DNA of 64,000 nucleotides, taken from CATOSP01 sp965204715. Its GTDB lineage: Bacteria > Chloroflexota > Dehalococcoidia > Lucifugimonadales > UBA3495. Location of the stretch: positions 1,612,001 through 1,676,000 of the forward strand of contig OZ242009.1 in the NCBI GenBank assembly GCA_965204715.1. The letters are read 5' to 3'. Both the position numbers and the translations under genes were made by a program. Below are positions 45,025-53,758 of this stretch, one piece after another; the first letter of the stretch is position 1; every line of letters begins with the position of its first letter. A model generated the notes under the pieces. The model did not search any database, was not told the DNA's origin, and worked only from the letters and a program-made list of their open reading frames with translations.

Positions 45025-45898
45025 TCAATTCCTCTTCTGCAAAAGAGCGAGGTACGGGGCCAAAATAAAGCCTCTGCCCAGTACAAATGTGCCTCCGCCC
45101 TCCTGAGGTGTAAAGTACGTGCAAGAATGATGCTCTGCAGAATGACTCGGGGAGACGAGAGCACCGAGCGAGTCCCTGGCATCTTCCCTCAACTGGTTGA
45201 TTAGGAGGCCGTCCGCTTGCTCCGATGGATATCGATTCGTCCGCTTTCATGCTCATGGGGGTCTGGCACGACCCTGTATAGATATTTCTTCCCAATGAGA
45301 TGGTAATAGTTCATATGGAGACCATCTCCGGTCAAGTCTCCGTGCTCGGCTGTCAAGTGACCGAGAACCCCTTGTACCCACTCCGGTACGTCTTGTAGTA
45401 CGTCTTGCAGGTTGGGTCTTCGGTGATTTCCTCCTTTGACCCATCCGAGTAGACTTTCTATAGCGTATCGTAAGGACGACGGAGCGCGGGCCGACGGAGC
45501 GCGGTGGCACCACCCGATTCGCTCCCAATAGCGAGCCGTGTCCTTTAACTCCCCCTCCCTAGTGTCTCCGCCATACCACACACCCTTATAGGTTTTTTTG
45601 CTCCGATAGACACTAACTGCATAATGCCCCTGTTCGACGAGGAACGGTACGACCCTGTACCGGTAAGTGTTTCCGACTAACTCATAGTAGTAATCTCATA
45701 TGCGTCTCCCAACAAACTATCTTCCCTCTCCATTCGTGAGACGACCACTCGAACCCACTTGGGTACACCGTCCATATCAGATTCCTTAAATGCGAAGGAA
45801 TATCCGCCACCACTCCCACCAGTCCATTGCCATCCGTTCCAAGACGTCTTAGGTGTTAGTTTACGTCGAGTTTCTGGGGTTGGCATAGGTTTTCTCAC
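45025..45898 (-). pseudogene. Degenerate repeat-containing hypothetical gene
   Basis: Three frames joined by two shifts look like one gene. The first segment (45898 to about 45695) reads SFAFKESDMDGVPKWVRVVV and LLGDAY. The second begins YYYELVGNTYRYRVVPFLVE and continues to WYGGDTREGELKDTARYWER and DVPEWVQGVLGHL, then NYYHLIGKKYLYRVVPDPHE. The third (from about 45235) reads EQADGLLINQLREDARDSLG and GGGTFVLGRGFILAPYLALL, ending at 45025. Two homologous units of about 65 residues (WV..V, YY.L.G..Y.YRVVP, YRSKK/HRSKR) are arranged in tandem. I do not recognise the family. AT content is higher than in flanking genes. Confidence 0.45.
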
Positions 45899-46038
45899 AG
45901 TACACAGATTGAGTCCTGAACCAAAGCCGCGGTGGGCTCTACATATCTGCGGTGACGAAAATTACTCTCCGGTGCTTGCTGGGCGGCATTGTGTGCCGAC
46001 CAGACCTGCGCGATAGGCTCATCTCACCTGGGTCCAGC

Positions 46039-46626
46039 TTAACTGCGCCGGATGACGCCGCAGGCCAGTCGCGCGCCGGTATCGGACTCTTCCTCGGCGT
46101 AGGTGCCTGGCTTTTCGTGAATGATTATGGCGGAACCGTTGGCGTCGAAAACTGAATGGTCCGCTCCGGCGCCAAGGGAGATGGCATCGGTAAAGAAATC
46201 AGCGCGGGCAGTGCCGTCGGCCGCTGCGTAGATATTGGGAAGGTCGCCTCCGTGGGCTCCCACAGACCGGCCCGGCTTCCAGTTGGGATGGATGAGGCCG
46301 CGCCGGGCGTCACCGGGATTGAAATGATCGCCCGCGGCAGCGAAGTCAGGAGTACATGCACCGATTTCGTGAATGGTAAAGGCATGGCCTCCCGGAGGCA
46401 GTCCTTTCGCATCGGCAGCCACCAGAACGCCGGCATCCAACTGCGTAAACATTACGACCCCCAAGGTCTCCCCATCCGGCGAGGCCAGCATGGCAGCAGC
46501 CGTCGCCCCGACTTCCGGAGTATACCCCTGGACAGAGCGCCAGCCCAGCAACAGGAACCCGGCGACCAGAACAATCCCCGGGACGATGAGTATGACCAGA
46601 ACAATCGGGTTCAATCTCTGAAGCAC
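46039..46626 (-). CDS. Membrane-anchored Cu/Zn superoxide dismutase-like protein
   Basis: A 195-residue protein. An N-terminal transmembrane anchor (IVLVILIVPGIVLVAGFLLL) is followed by an extracytoplasmic Cu/Zn-SOD domain. Metal ligands are in GGHAFTIHEIGAC (two His), DHFNPG and VGAHGGDLPNI (His and Asp), and SAIIIHEKPGTY (last His). It converts superoxide to peroxide and oxygen outside the membrane. GTG at 46626 is chosen because GGGAGG lies 6 bases before it and the anchor follows at once; upstream starts to 46707 add non-conserved residues. Confidence 0.82.
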   Translation of the reverse strand: MLQRLNPIVLVILIVPGIVLVAGFLLLGWRSVQGYTPEVGATAAAMLASPDGETLGVVMFTQLDAGVLVAADAKGLPPGGHAFTIHEIGACTPDFAAAGDHFNPGDARRGLIHPNWKPGRSVGAHGGDLPNIYAAADGTARADFFTDAISLGAGADHSVFDANGSAIIIHEKPGTYAEEESDTGARLACGVIRRS

Positions 46627-46780
46627 CGGGACACCTCCCTTGATACATCGTATCATCACGTCGCGGGTGCGCAAGAATCGATTGCATGTTCCAATTAGAT
46701 TCTGCAAATTCCAGACGGGTTGTCAACCCTGTCAGGCGCACCGTCTTCGCATTTCAAACCGCTGCCGGGAGTGAGTACGC

Positions 46781-48379
46781 CTACAGGTCGAACAGCACTC
46801 CCGGATTCATTACGCCGCTGGGGTCTACCGTGCGCTTCACCGCCTTCAGCGCCTCCCCGAAGGGGCCGGGACGCTGTTCCTCGTACCAGGGCTTGTGCAG
46901 CCGTCCCACAGCGTGGTGGTGGGTTATCGTACCCCCGGCGGCGATGATGGCGTCGGACGCCGCCTGCTTTATCTCCTCGTACATCTCAAGCTCCGCGCCA
47001 ACCCGGCCCAGGCCAGAGAAGGTGAAGTAGGGGGCGGGGCCATCAGGGTAGACGTGGGTGAAGCGGCAAGTTACCGTGCCGCCGCGACAGATGCGGTCCA
47101 GGGCGCTTTGCAGGGCTTCGCGCACCGCACCGTCCAACCGGAGCCAGCGGTCCCAGGTGATGGCCGTCTCCACCGTTTCCTCCACCACTCCCATGCCGCT
47201 GGTCACGTTCTTCTGGTAGGGCGCTCTCAGGAAGGAATCACGCCAAGCCCCCACCGCACCGCGGCGTCCGGTGCGGGTCCCGGAGTCATCAGATACCAGT
47301 ATGTCATCGTCGCTGATGGCGCCTCCCGCATCACGCGCCAGCCTGACCGCCTGCCGTATCGTCTCATCCTGGGGCACGTCCCCAGACTCGAACCCGATGA
47401 CCAGCAGCGCATGAGCGCCGTCCAGTCCCGCCGCCGCCTGGGCCTCGCCGGGGTCCAGCAGGCGGCAGTTGGCGGGCCACAGCTTGGACTGGACGATGTG
47501 CCGCACTCCCTCTGCCCCTGCCTCGAAAGACGGATACGTGACGCCGGCCGAGGCGCGGTAACGCGGCCTGGCCTGTACGCGCATCCATGCCTCGGTGATG
47601 ATGCCCAGGGTCCCCTCGCTGCCCATGACCAGCCGGTCGGGGCTGGGGCCTGCGCCGCTTCCCGGCAGCCGCCGGGACTCCCAGACTCCCGACGGGGTAA
47701 TCATGCGCGCGGACTCAACGAAGTCGTCGATGTGGGTGTGGTTGGTGGCGTAGTGTCCACCGGACCGGGTGGCGATCCAGCCGCCCAGGGTGGAGTACTG
47801 GAAGCTCTGGGGAAAGTGCCGCAGGGTGAAACCGTGGAGGCGCAACTGGTCTTCCAACGCGGGGCCGTATGCCCCGGCTTGAATGCGGGCCGCCCTGGAG
47901 ACATCGTCCACTTCCAACACCCGGTCCAACGCGGCCATGTCGATGGTCACGATGCCGTCGCTGTCCGCGGGCGGCTCGAAACCGCCCACGGTGGAGCTCC
48001 CCCCACCGTAGGGGATGGCCGCGTAGCCGCGGGCCGAGCACCATTCCAAGAGCTGCTCAATTTCCTGCTCGTTCCTTGGGCGTGCCACCACATCGGGAGG
48101 GTTGGGGAAGTACAGGTTGAAGGCACGCACCCGGTCTCGGAAGCTGCGTCCGTAGCTATGCACGGCGCGGTCGTGGGTGTCAATGGAGCAGAAGGATTCC
48201 AGCGCCGCCGGGAGCGTAATCCGGGGAGGGCGCAGTTGCAAGTCTGTTTCCGCTGGCGCAGGGGGCGCGACCAGGTCCACCCCATAGCGGCGGGAAAGCC
48301 CCGCTGCCGCGTCCTGACGCTCCTGGAACGTCGGCTCCTCAGACTCCAGGCCCCAGGCCCAAAAGCTCCTTCTCGGCAT
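46781..48379 (-). CDS. FAD-linked oxidase, alkyldihydroxyacetonephosphate synthase-like
   Basis: A 532-residue flavoprotein of the VAO/PCMH family. The FAD domain has VVARPRNEQEIEQLLEWCSA and IPYGGGSSTVGG (about 120-131), GAYGPALEDQLRLHGFTLRH, and STLGGWIATRSGGH. The C-terminal cap has MGSEGTLGIITEAWMRV. Near the end, GTITHHHAVGRLHKPWYEEQ matches the His-rich block of alkyl-DHAP synthases. Such an enzyme would form ether-lipid precursors from acyl-DHAP and a fatty alcohol, but bacterial homologues may be simple 2-hydroxy acid dehydrogenases. ATG 48379 has GGGGAGG upstream. Confidence 0.8.
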   Translation of the reverse strand: MPRRSFWAWGLESEEPTFQERQDAAAGLSRRYGVDLVAPPAPAETDLQLRPPRITLPAALESFCSIDTHDRAVHSYGRSFRDRVRAFNLYFPNPPDVVARPRNEQEIEQLLEWCSARGYAAIPYGGGSSTVGGFEPPADSDGIVTIDMAALDRVLEVDDVSRAARIQAGAYGPALEDQLRLHGFTLRHFPQSFQYSTLGGWIATRSGGHYATNHTHIDDFVESARMITPSGVWESRRLPGSGAGPSPDRLVMGSEGTLGIITEAWMRVQARPRYRASAGVTYPSFEAGAEGVRHIVQSKLWPANCRLLDPGEAQAAAGLDGAHALLVIGFESGDVPQDETIRQAVRLARDAGGAISDDDILVSDDSGTRTGRRGAVGAWRDSFLRAPYQKNVTSGMGVVEETVETAITWDRWLRLDGAVREALQSALDRICRGGTVTCRFTHVYPDGPAPYFTFSGLGRVGAELEMYEEIKQAASDAIIAAGGTITHHHAVGRLHKPWYEEQRPGPFGEALKAVKRTVDPSGVMNPGVLFDL

Positions 48380-48397
48380 TTCCGGCCTCCCCACTGC

Positions 48398-48717
48398 TCA
48401 GGATACTATAGTGATTATAGCAACCGAGCCGGATGTTTGACGGCGCTTGTGAGTCTGGTGGAACTGGATCAAGCCGCTAACCCCCTGTGCGCCCCTCCTC
48501 TCGGCGATGTGCTCGAGCGCAGCGTGGGTCAGGAAACTTGAGCGCGACTCACCGGCCTTCGCTGCCGCCTCGTCGATGAGGGCAAGCACAGGAGCGGGGA
48601 TTGTGACACTTACGCGGACGGACCTGTGGGGAATGGCCGTCAGAAGTCCACGTCCACGAATCCCCAGAGGCCATCACGGTAGTCATCGTTGGACTGGTGT
48701 ACGTCGAGCGGCAGGAC
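48398..48717 (-). pseudogene. HicB C-terminal fragment with ribbon-helix-helix domain (frameshifted)
   Basis: One frame (48717 to about 48640) reads VLPLDVHQSNDDYRDG and LWGFVDVDF then TGA. The next frame continues TAIPHRSVRVSVTIPAP, VLALIDEAAAKAGESRSSFL and THAALEHIAERR, to a stop at 48398. Joined, this is the end of a HicB protein of the type with a C-terminal CopG/RHH DNA-binding domain. The N-terminal half and any HicA partner are missing. A one-base shift near 48640 breaks it. A GTG within the RHH could start a 63-residue piece. Confidence 0.6.
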
Positions 48718-48740
48718 TTTGGGGATGGGCCGTCAGGGTG

Positions 48741-48771
48741 TTGCCCGGTCAGCGGGTTGTTAGTGTAAAAT
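48741..48771 (+). promoter_or_regulatory. Candidate promoter for the DUF1326 gene
   Basis: TTGCCC (48741-48746) with TGTAAA after 17 bases or TAAAAT after 19, about 50 bases before the ATG at 48820. Confidence 0.32.
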
Positions 48772-48819
48772 CGATGGCACGGCCCGTTCAACCATAAGAC
48801 CCGGCAGGGAGCGAGAAGA

Positions 48820-49434
48820 ATGGCTGAGGAAAGCTGGAGTCTCAAGGGCGAATACTTCGAGAATTGCAACTGCGAGATTCTCTGCCCCTGCATTGTCCTG
48901 GGCGGCCCGGCAGTTCCCACCGAGGGACATTGCGACGTGGGGTTCGCCTTTCACATCACTGAGGGCGAGTTCAACGGCGTGTCGCTGGACGGCCTCAACT
49001 TCGTGGTCGCCGCGTACACTCCCGGCATCATGGGGGAGGGCAACTGGACCACCGCGGCCTACATCGACGAGCGGGCCAACCAGGACCAGCGCCAGGCCCT
49101 GGCCCGCATCCTTTCGGGAGAAGTCGGCGGCCCGGCGGAGCGCTGGATGCGGCTGACCTCCGATTTCAGGGGGACCAGCTACTGCCCCATCACCTACGAG
49201 TCCAACGGCAGGACAAAGCGGGTTGTCATCCCCGACGTAATGGACTTCGCCGTCGAGGGAATCAGCGCGGGCCGCAATAGGGAGGTGATGCGGCTGGAGA
49301 ACACGGGCCATCCCGTGAACAGCTCCCTGGCCCTGGCCAGGGGCGCTGCCAGTACCTACACCGACCACGGCATGACCTGGGACAATACCGGCAAGAACGG
49401 ACACTACTCCCGGTTCGAGTGGAGTTGGCCTTAG
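48820..49434 (+). CDS. DUF1326 family protein
   Basis: A 204-residue protein of the DUF1326 family. The conserved N-terminal block is SLKGEYFENCNCEILCPC (about 7-24), with four closely spaced Cys that could bind metal. GHCDVGFAFHITEG follows (about 37-50). Later blocks are NWTTAAYIDERANQDQRQAL and RENTGHP-like RLENTGHPVNSSLALARG. The function is unknown. GGGAG is about 11 bases before the ATG. It is followed 76 bases later by the aminotransferase gene. Confidence 0.82.
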   Translation: MAEESWSLKGEYFENCNCEILCPCIVLGGPAVPTEGHCDVGFAFHITEGEFNGVSLDGLNFVVAAYTPGIMGEGNWTTAAYIDERANQDQRQALARILSGEVGGPAERWMRLTSDFRGTSYCPITYESNGRTKRVVIPDVMDFAVEGISAGRNREVMRLENTGHPVNSSLALARGAASTYTDHGMTWDNTGKNGHYSRFEWSWP

Positions 49435-49510
49435 AAAGCCTGCCCCACTCGGAGAGTCTCCCGTATCGTCTCATCGATGACAGACGACATCAACGAAAGG
49501 CAGCATATCC

Positions 49511-50491
49511 ATGACCTCGCAGAAGGTTGAGAAACCCGGCAGCGCTCTTGCCCGCGAGACTCCCAGGTATCTCTGGCGTTCCGGGGAGCTTGTGGAGTGG
49601 GACAAGGCCACGGTCCACGTCTCCATGCTGGGCTGGACTGCCATTTCAGCGGTGTTCGAGGGGATTCGCGCCTACTGGGACCCGCAGACCGAAGACCTTT
49701 ATATCTTTCACCTTGATGCCCACCTGAAGCGGCTGTTCCAGTCGATGAAGATCATGCGCATGACCTCGCCATTCGACAGGGACCAACTCCAGGACGCCAT
49801 TGCCGGCCTGCTGCGGGCCAACGAGTATGCCGGGGACGTTTACATCCAGCCCATGGCCTACTTCGGCGGGGGCATCCCCGGCTACCTGGCGGTGCTGGAG
49901 AGGCCGGGAGAGGTGGTAATCACCGCTCGACCGTCGCCGTCGGACCTGGGCAATGGCAAAGTGGCCAGTTGCAACGTGAGCAGTTGGAACCGCATATCGG
50001 ATAACGTGATGCCCCCCAGGGCCAAGGCGATCACCAACTACCAGAACAGCCGCTACGTCTCCACCGAGTCCCAGGCCAACGGCTATGACTTCGGGATCAT
50101 CCTCAACCAGCAGGGCAAGGTATCCGAGGCCAGCTACGCCTGCATCTACATCGTGCGCGACGGCGTGGCCATCACGCCCCCGGTAAGCTCCGGCATCCTG
50201 GAGAGCGTCACCCGGCAGGTGGTGAAGGAACTTCTTGAGAATGGTCTGGGCGTGCCGGTGGTTGAGCGTGAGGTCGAGCGCACGGAACTGTACATCGCTG
50301 ACGAGGTGTTCATTTGCGGCACCGCGGTTGAGATACAGGCCGTGGGCAGCGTGGACAAATACCGGGTGGGCGACGGCGGCGTGGGACCGGTGGTCTCCCG
50401 CCTCACGGACCTGTTCGAGCGAGTCGTCCGAAACCGGGAACCTTGCTACAATGAGTGGCGCACTCCCGTTTATAATAGGCCGGATACATAG
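49511..50491 (+). CDS. ilvE: Branched-chain amino acid aminotransferase
   Basis: A 326-residue class IV PLP aminotransferase. It opens with LWRSGELVEWDKATVHVSML and VFEGIRAYWD. The PLP Lys is in PRAKAITNYQNSR (about 171-183). GYDFGIILNQQGKVSEASYA and VFICGTAVEIQAVGSVD are standard cofactor and substrate contact segments. It interconverts Leu, Ile and Val with their 2-oxo acids; such 2-oxo acids could feed the 2-oxoacid:ferredoxin oxidoreductase at 1744-6092. GAAAGG is about 11 bases before the ATG. Confidence 0.88.
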   Translation: MTSQKVEKPGSALARETPRYLWRSGELVEWDKATVHVSMLGWTAISAVFEGIRAYWDPQTEDLYIFHLDAHLKRLFQSMKIMRMTSPFDRDQLQDAIAGLLRANEYAGDVYIQPMAYFGGGIPGYLAVLERPGEVVITARPSPSDLGNGKVASCNVSSWNRISDNVMPPRAKAITNYQNSRYVSTESQANGYDFGIILNQQGKVSEASYACIYIVRDGVAITPPVSSGILESVTRQVVKELLENGLGVPVVEREVERTELYIADEVFICGTAVEIQAVGSVDKYRVGDGGVGPVVSRLTDLFERVVRNREPCYNEWRTPVYNRPDT

Positions 50492-50734
50492 TACGCAGGA
50501 TTTGATGTTCTGGCGTACTGTATCTACGGAGATAGGGAAGACGGCAGGGCAGTCATTCATAAAGACGATTGCGAGCGGTACACCGGTCTCAAGAACGCAG
50601 CAACTCCAGGCGCCCAGTGCCATGAGGGATACGAGAATGTGGATACGGCCACCCGAAGGGCCCAGAGGACAGGGTGCCGTTAGGTGGGGGAATGTGCTTA
50701 CTGCCCGCAGTAGGCGTCGGCTGGGAAGCCGCCC

Positions 50735-51448
50735 ATGAGCCAGCTGGTATTTATCCACGGACCCGGTGCGGGCGGCTGCCGCGAGGGTTACGCATACCAG
50801 CTTGAGCATTTTCCCGGCAGTCTTGCCCCCAACCTGCCGGGACACCTCCACGGGACGGCCTGCGCCGACGTGGCCCGCTACACCGAGTGGCTGCGTGGCT
50901 GGCTGTGGGCACAGGACTGCCGCCAAGACCTGGTGCTGGTGGGTTTCACTCTGGGAGCCTGCATCGCCCTGCAATACGCCCTGGACTACCCGGACGAAGT
51001 TGCGGGACTGGCGCTGATGACCGTGGCCATGCGTCGCAAGGAGCGTGCTCCCGGCGGCCTGGAGATGCGGCTGCGGGCCGCAGAAGATCCGAAGGAGCAC
51101 GAGTCCTGGCTGGGGGCGATGGAACATGCCATGATGTGGGTCGAGCCGGAACTGCGGGAGAAGTTGCTGGAGTGTCACCGCCAGGTGGGTCCCATCTCTC
51201 AGCACGACGACCTTGTGGTGATAGACAACTTCGACGTGACGGACCGCATCCACACCCTGAAGGCCCCGCTGGTGCTGGTCCGGGGAGTGGACGACCCAGG
51301 CCAGCCGCCGGAGTACGAACTGGAACTTCACCAGGCCGTCCCGGGGTCCCGCTACATCAAGCTGGACCGCGCCGGGCACTTCCCCATGGCCGAGCGCCCC
51401 GCCGACGTAAACCGGGCCATAGAGGAGTTGCTGGCCACCCTCCCTTGA
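50735..51448 (+). CDS. Alpha/beta hydrolase with Thr at the nucleophile position
   Basis: A 237-residue alpha/beta hydrolase. The oxyanion region is LVFIHGPGAGG (about 4-14). The nucleophile elbow reads VLVGFTLGACIALQYALDYP (about 68-87): the usual G-x-S-x-G is G-F-T-L-G, so Ser is replaced by Thr. The His is in LDRAGHFPMAERP (about 211), the acid probably in VRGVDDPGQPP. The substitution may abolish ordinary esterase activity or the protein may be a non-hydrolytic relative. No ribosome binding site is strong; the 243 bases upstream hold no gene I can recognise. Confidence 0.75.
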   Translation: MSQLVFIHGPGAGGCREGYAYQLEHFPGSLAPNLPGHLHGTACADVARYTEWLRGWLWAQDCRQDLVLVGFTLGACIALQYALDYPDEVAGLALMTVAMRRKERAPGGLEMRLRAAEDPKEHESWLGAMEHAMMWVEPELREKLLECHRQVGPISQHDDLVVIDNFDVTDRIHTLKAPLVLVRGVDDPGQPPEYELELHQAVPGSRYIKLDRAGHFPMAERPADVNRAIEELLATLP

Positions 51449-51468
51449 CCGTTCAGAAGCCACCCCTA

Positions 51469-52410
51469 CTAATTCCCTCCGGCAAACCGGGGCATCACCT
51501 CCCGGGCGAAGAGACGCAGGTGTTCCACCGATACCGGGTCGGGGAATATCAGGAAGAAGTAGGTAATTCCCGCATCTACGTACTTTTGTATCTGCTCGGC
51601 GCACTGGTCGGGGGTGCCGGCGATGGCCTTGGACAATGACTCCCGGTAAGCGGACGGGGACATGTTGGACTGGGCCGCTCCCCGCGCAACAATCGCGTCG
51701 AACTCCGCAGGAGTCTCCGCGATCAACGTGCGGGCGTTGTGGCTGACCTCTATCTCAACAGGGTCCCGCCCCAAGTCGCGGCAATGGGCTTCCAGCGCAG
51801 ACAGCTTCTGCCGGTGTTCCTCAAGGCTCATCTCCGAGCCGATGTTGCAGATGTCGGCGTGGCCCGCGGTAGCCCGCAGCAAGTGACGCTCCCCGTGGCC
51901 CCCGATAAGGATGGGCGGGCGCGGCTGCTGCACCGGACGGGGTTCCTGCCGCGCCCTTTCCAGTTGATAGTAGCGGCCCTGGAAGTCGGACAACTCTCCC
52001 GACCACAGCCCCTTGATGACCACCATCGCCTCCTCCAGCATCCGCACCCGCTCCGCCGTCGAGGGGAAACTGTAACCCGCCCCACGGTGGTCCGAGCCAC
52101 CGCCACCGGCCCCAATGCCCAACTCCAGCCTGCCCCCGCTGATAACGTCCAGCGTCGATGCCATCTTGGCCATCAATGCCGGGGGCCGGTAGGTGTTGGC
52201 CAGTACCATCGGAATGAACCGCAGGTTCTCCGTCACCGGCGCCAGGGCCGACAGGGTAGTCCAGCATTCCAGCGTCGGGATGTTCAGCAGGTCGTAAAGG
52301 CTCGCCGAGTGGTAGCCGAGCCTGTCCGCCTCGGTCCACACCTCCCGCAGTTGCTCGAACCCGTAACCGTGCTGGTGCATCCGGACGCAGAACTTCACCT
52401 TGCGCGTCAT
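51469..52410 (-). CDS. LLM-class flavin-dependent oxidoreductase
   Basis: A 313-residue TIM-barrel (bacterial luciferase-like) flavoprotein using FMN or F420. Motifs: GYHSASLYDLLNIPTLECWT (about 32-51), RFIPMVLANTYRPPALMAKM, and VISGGRLELGIGAGGG (about 88-103), the flavin-binding segment. RPPILIGGHGERHLL (about 163) and ATAGHADICNIG follow. It probably oxidises or cleaves an organic substrate; whether FMN or F420 cannot be decided. A second family member is at 55115-56002. Confidence 0.85.
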   Translation of the reverse strand: MTRKVKFCVRMHQHGYGFEQLREVWTEADRLGYHSASLYDLLNIPTLECWTTLSALAPVTENLRFIPMVLANTYRPPALMAKMASTLDVISGGRLELGIGAGGGGSDHRGAGYSFPSTAERVRMLEEAMVVIKGLWSGELSDFQGRYYQLERARQEPRPVQQPRPPILIGGHGERHLLRATAGHADICNIGSEMSLEEHRQKLSALEAHCRDLGRDPVEIEVSHNARTLIAETPAEFDAIVARGAAQSNMSPSAYRESLSKAIAGTPDQCAEQIQKYVDAGITYFFLIFPDPVSVEHLRLFAREVMPRFAGGN

Positions 52411-52441
52411 GGTGTCCTTTCCTTGTTAGGCTTGGTCAGGC

Positions 52442-52469
52442 TTGCGCCAGTGGAGATTACCAGTATAAT
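52442..52469 (+). promoter_or_regulatory. Sigma70-type promoter for the first zinc alcohol dehydrogenase
   Basis: TTGCGC (52442-52447), 16 bases, perfect TATAAT (52464-52469), about 75 bases before the ATG at 52544. Confidence 0.5.
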
Positions 52470-52543
52470 CGCCCCCATCCTTGTCTGTATCCCGACGCGC
52501 AGACTTTTATCACCGCGTTAAAGCATACATCCGGAGGTGGGCC

Positions 52544-53623
52544 ATGAAGGCTGCCGTATTGAGAGAAGTCAACACGCCGTTGGAAGTTGAAGAGGTTGCC
52601 ATAGCCGACCCCGGCCCTCGTGAGGTGGTGGTGCGCACCGGCGCCAGCGGGGTCTGCCACAGCGACCTTCACTTCGTCGAGGGACTGTACGCCACCCGGT
52701 TCCCGGTGATACTGGGCCACGAGGCCGCCGGGACCATCGAGGCTGTGGGGGAACTGGTGGACTACGTGAGACCCGGCGACCGCGTCATCTGCTGCCTGTC
52801 AGTGTTCTGCGGCCACTGTGAACGCTGCACCGAGGGACGCACGGTGCTGTGCTCCCGGACCGGCCTGACCCGCGGGCCGGACGAAACGCCCCGGCTGAGC
52901 AGCGACGGTGAAGCCGTGACCCAGTTTGCTAACCTCGGTTCCTTCGCCGAGTACATGCTGGTACACGAGAACTCTGTGGTGAAAATCGACCGGGACATTC
53001 CCTTCGAGCAGCTTGCCCTCATCGGATGCGGCGCGACCACCGGCCTTGGCGCGGCGCTGAACACCGCGGCGGTGCGTCCGGGTAGCGCGGTGGCGGTCAT
53101 CGGTTGCGGCGGCGTGGGCTTGAACGCCATCCAGGGCGCGGCCCTGGCCGGGGCGTTGCGCATCATAGCCATCGACGCCGTGGAGACCAAGCTGACCCTG
53201 GCCCGCGAGTTCGGGGCCACCGACGTGATCGACGCCTCCAGTGGCGACGTGGCCTCCCGTGTCCGCGACCTGACCGGCGGCGGGGTCGATTACTCCTTTG
53301 AGGCCATCGGCAAGAAGGAGACGGCGGAGCAGGCGTTCGACATGCTTCGTGCCGGCGGAACGGCCACCGTTATCGGCATGATCCCCCAGGGCACGAAGAT
53401 CGAGCTGGACGGGCCGTCATTCCTGCGGGAGAAGCGCATCCAGGGCAGCAGCATGGGGTCCAACCACTTCCGCACCGACATGCCCCGCTACGTGGAGTTC
53501 TACCTGCAGGGCCGCCTCAAGCTGGACGAGCTTGTAACCCAGCGCATCCAGCTGGACCAGGTGAACAAGGCATTCGAGGACATGAAGGAGGGAAGCGTGG
53601 CCCGGAGCGTGATTGTGTTTTAG
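52544..53623 (+). CDS. Zinc-dependent alcohol dehydrogenase (class III/NDMA-type)
   Basis: A 359-residue medium-chain dehydrogenase. Catalytic zinc ligands are in SGVCHSDLHF (Cys about 36) and LGHEAAGTIE (His-Glu about 61-62); structural zinc Cys are in CGHCERCTEGRTVLC (about 90-104). The NAD-binding motif is VAVIGCGGVGLNAIQGAALA (about 184-203). It oxidises a primary alcohol or a hydroxymethyl adduct. ATG 52544 with GGAGGTGGG upstream is the start, not 52481. A paralogue lies at 56260-57354. Confidence 0.87.
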   Translation: MKAAVLREVNTPLEVEEVAIADPGPREVVVRTGASGVCHSDLHFVEGLYATRFPVILGHEAAGTIEAVGELVDYVRPGDRVICCLSVFCGHCERCTEGRTVLCSRTGLTRGPDETPRLSSDGEAVTQFANLGSFAEYMLVHENSVVKIDRDIPFEQLALIGCGATTGLGAALNTAAVRPGSAVAVIGCGGVGLNAIQGAALAGALRIIAIDAVETKLTLAREFGATDVIDASSGDVASRVRDLTGGGVDYSFEAIGKKETAEQAFDMLRAGGTATVIGMIPQGTKIELDGPSFLREKRIQGSSMGSNHFRTDMPRYVEFYLQGRLKLDELVTQRIQLDQVNKAFEDMKEGSVARSVIVF

Positions 53624-53648
53624 GGGGTGGGATGCCAAAACCTGACCG

Positions 53649-53681
53649 CCTAAAAGGGGGAGATTATGTCCCCCCTTTAGG
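53649..53681. terminator. Hairpin after the alcohol dehydrogenase gene
   Basis: CCTAAAAGGGGG (53649-53660) pairs with CCCCCCTTTAGG (53670-53681) except for one mismatch. It is followed by TTACAC, not a T-run, so termination may need a factor. Confidence 0.5.
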
Positions 53682-53758
53682 TTACACTAGGGTTTCCCGA
53701 ATTTTGGCTGTTGGCGCGAGTCTAATCCCATACCTACCAACTGAATTGTAGGATACTA

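Noticed and set aside
46895..48541. 548-residue plus-strand frame opposite the FAD oxidase gene
   Set aside because: Shadow frame caused by high GC; the minus-strand gene has clear FAD-oxidase motifs and a ribosome binding site.
49646..51604. 652-residue minus-strand frame across ilvE and the hydrolase
   Set aside because: It covers two well supported plus-strand genes and has no recognisable domain.
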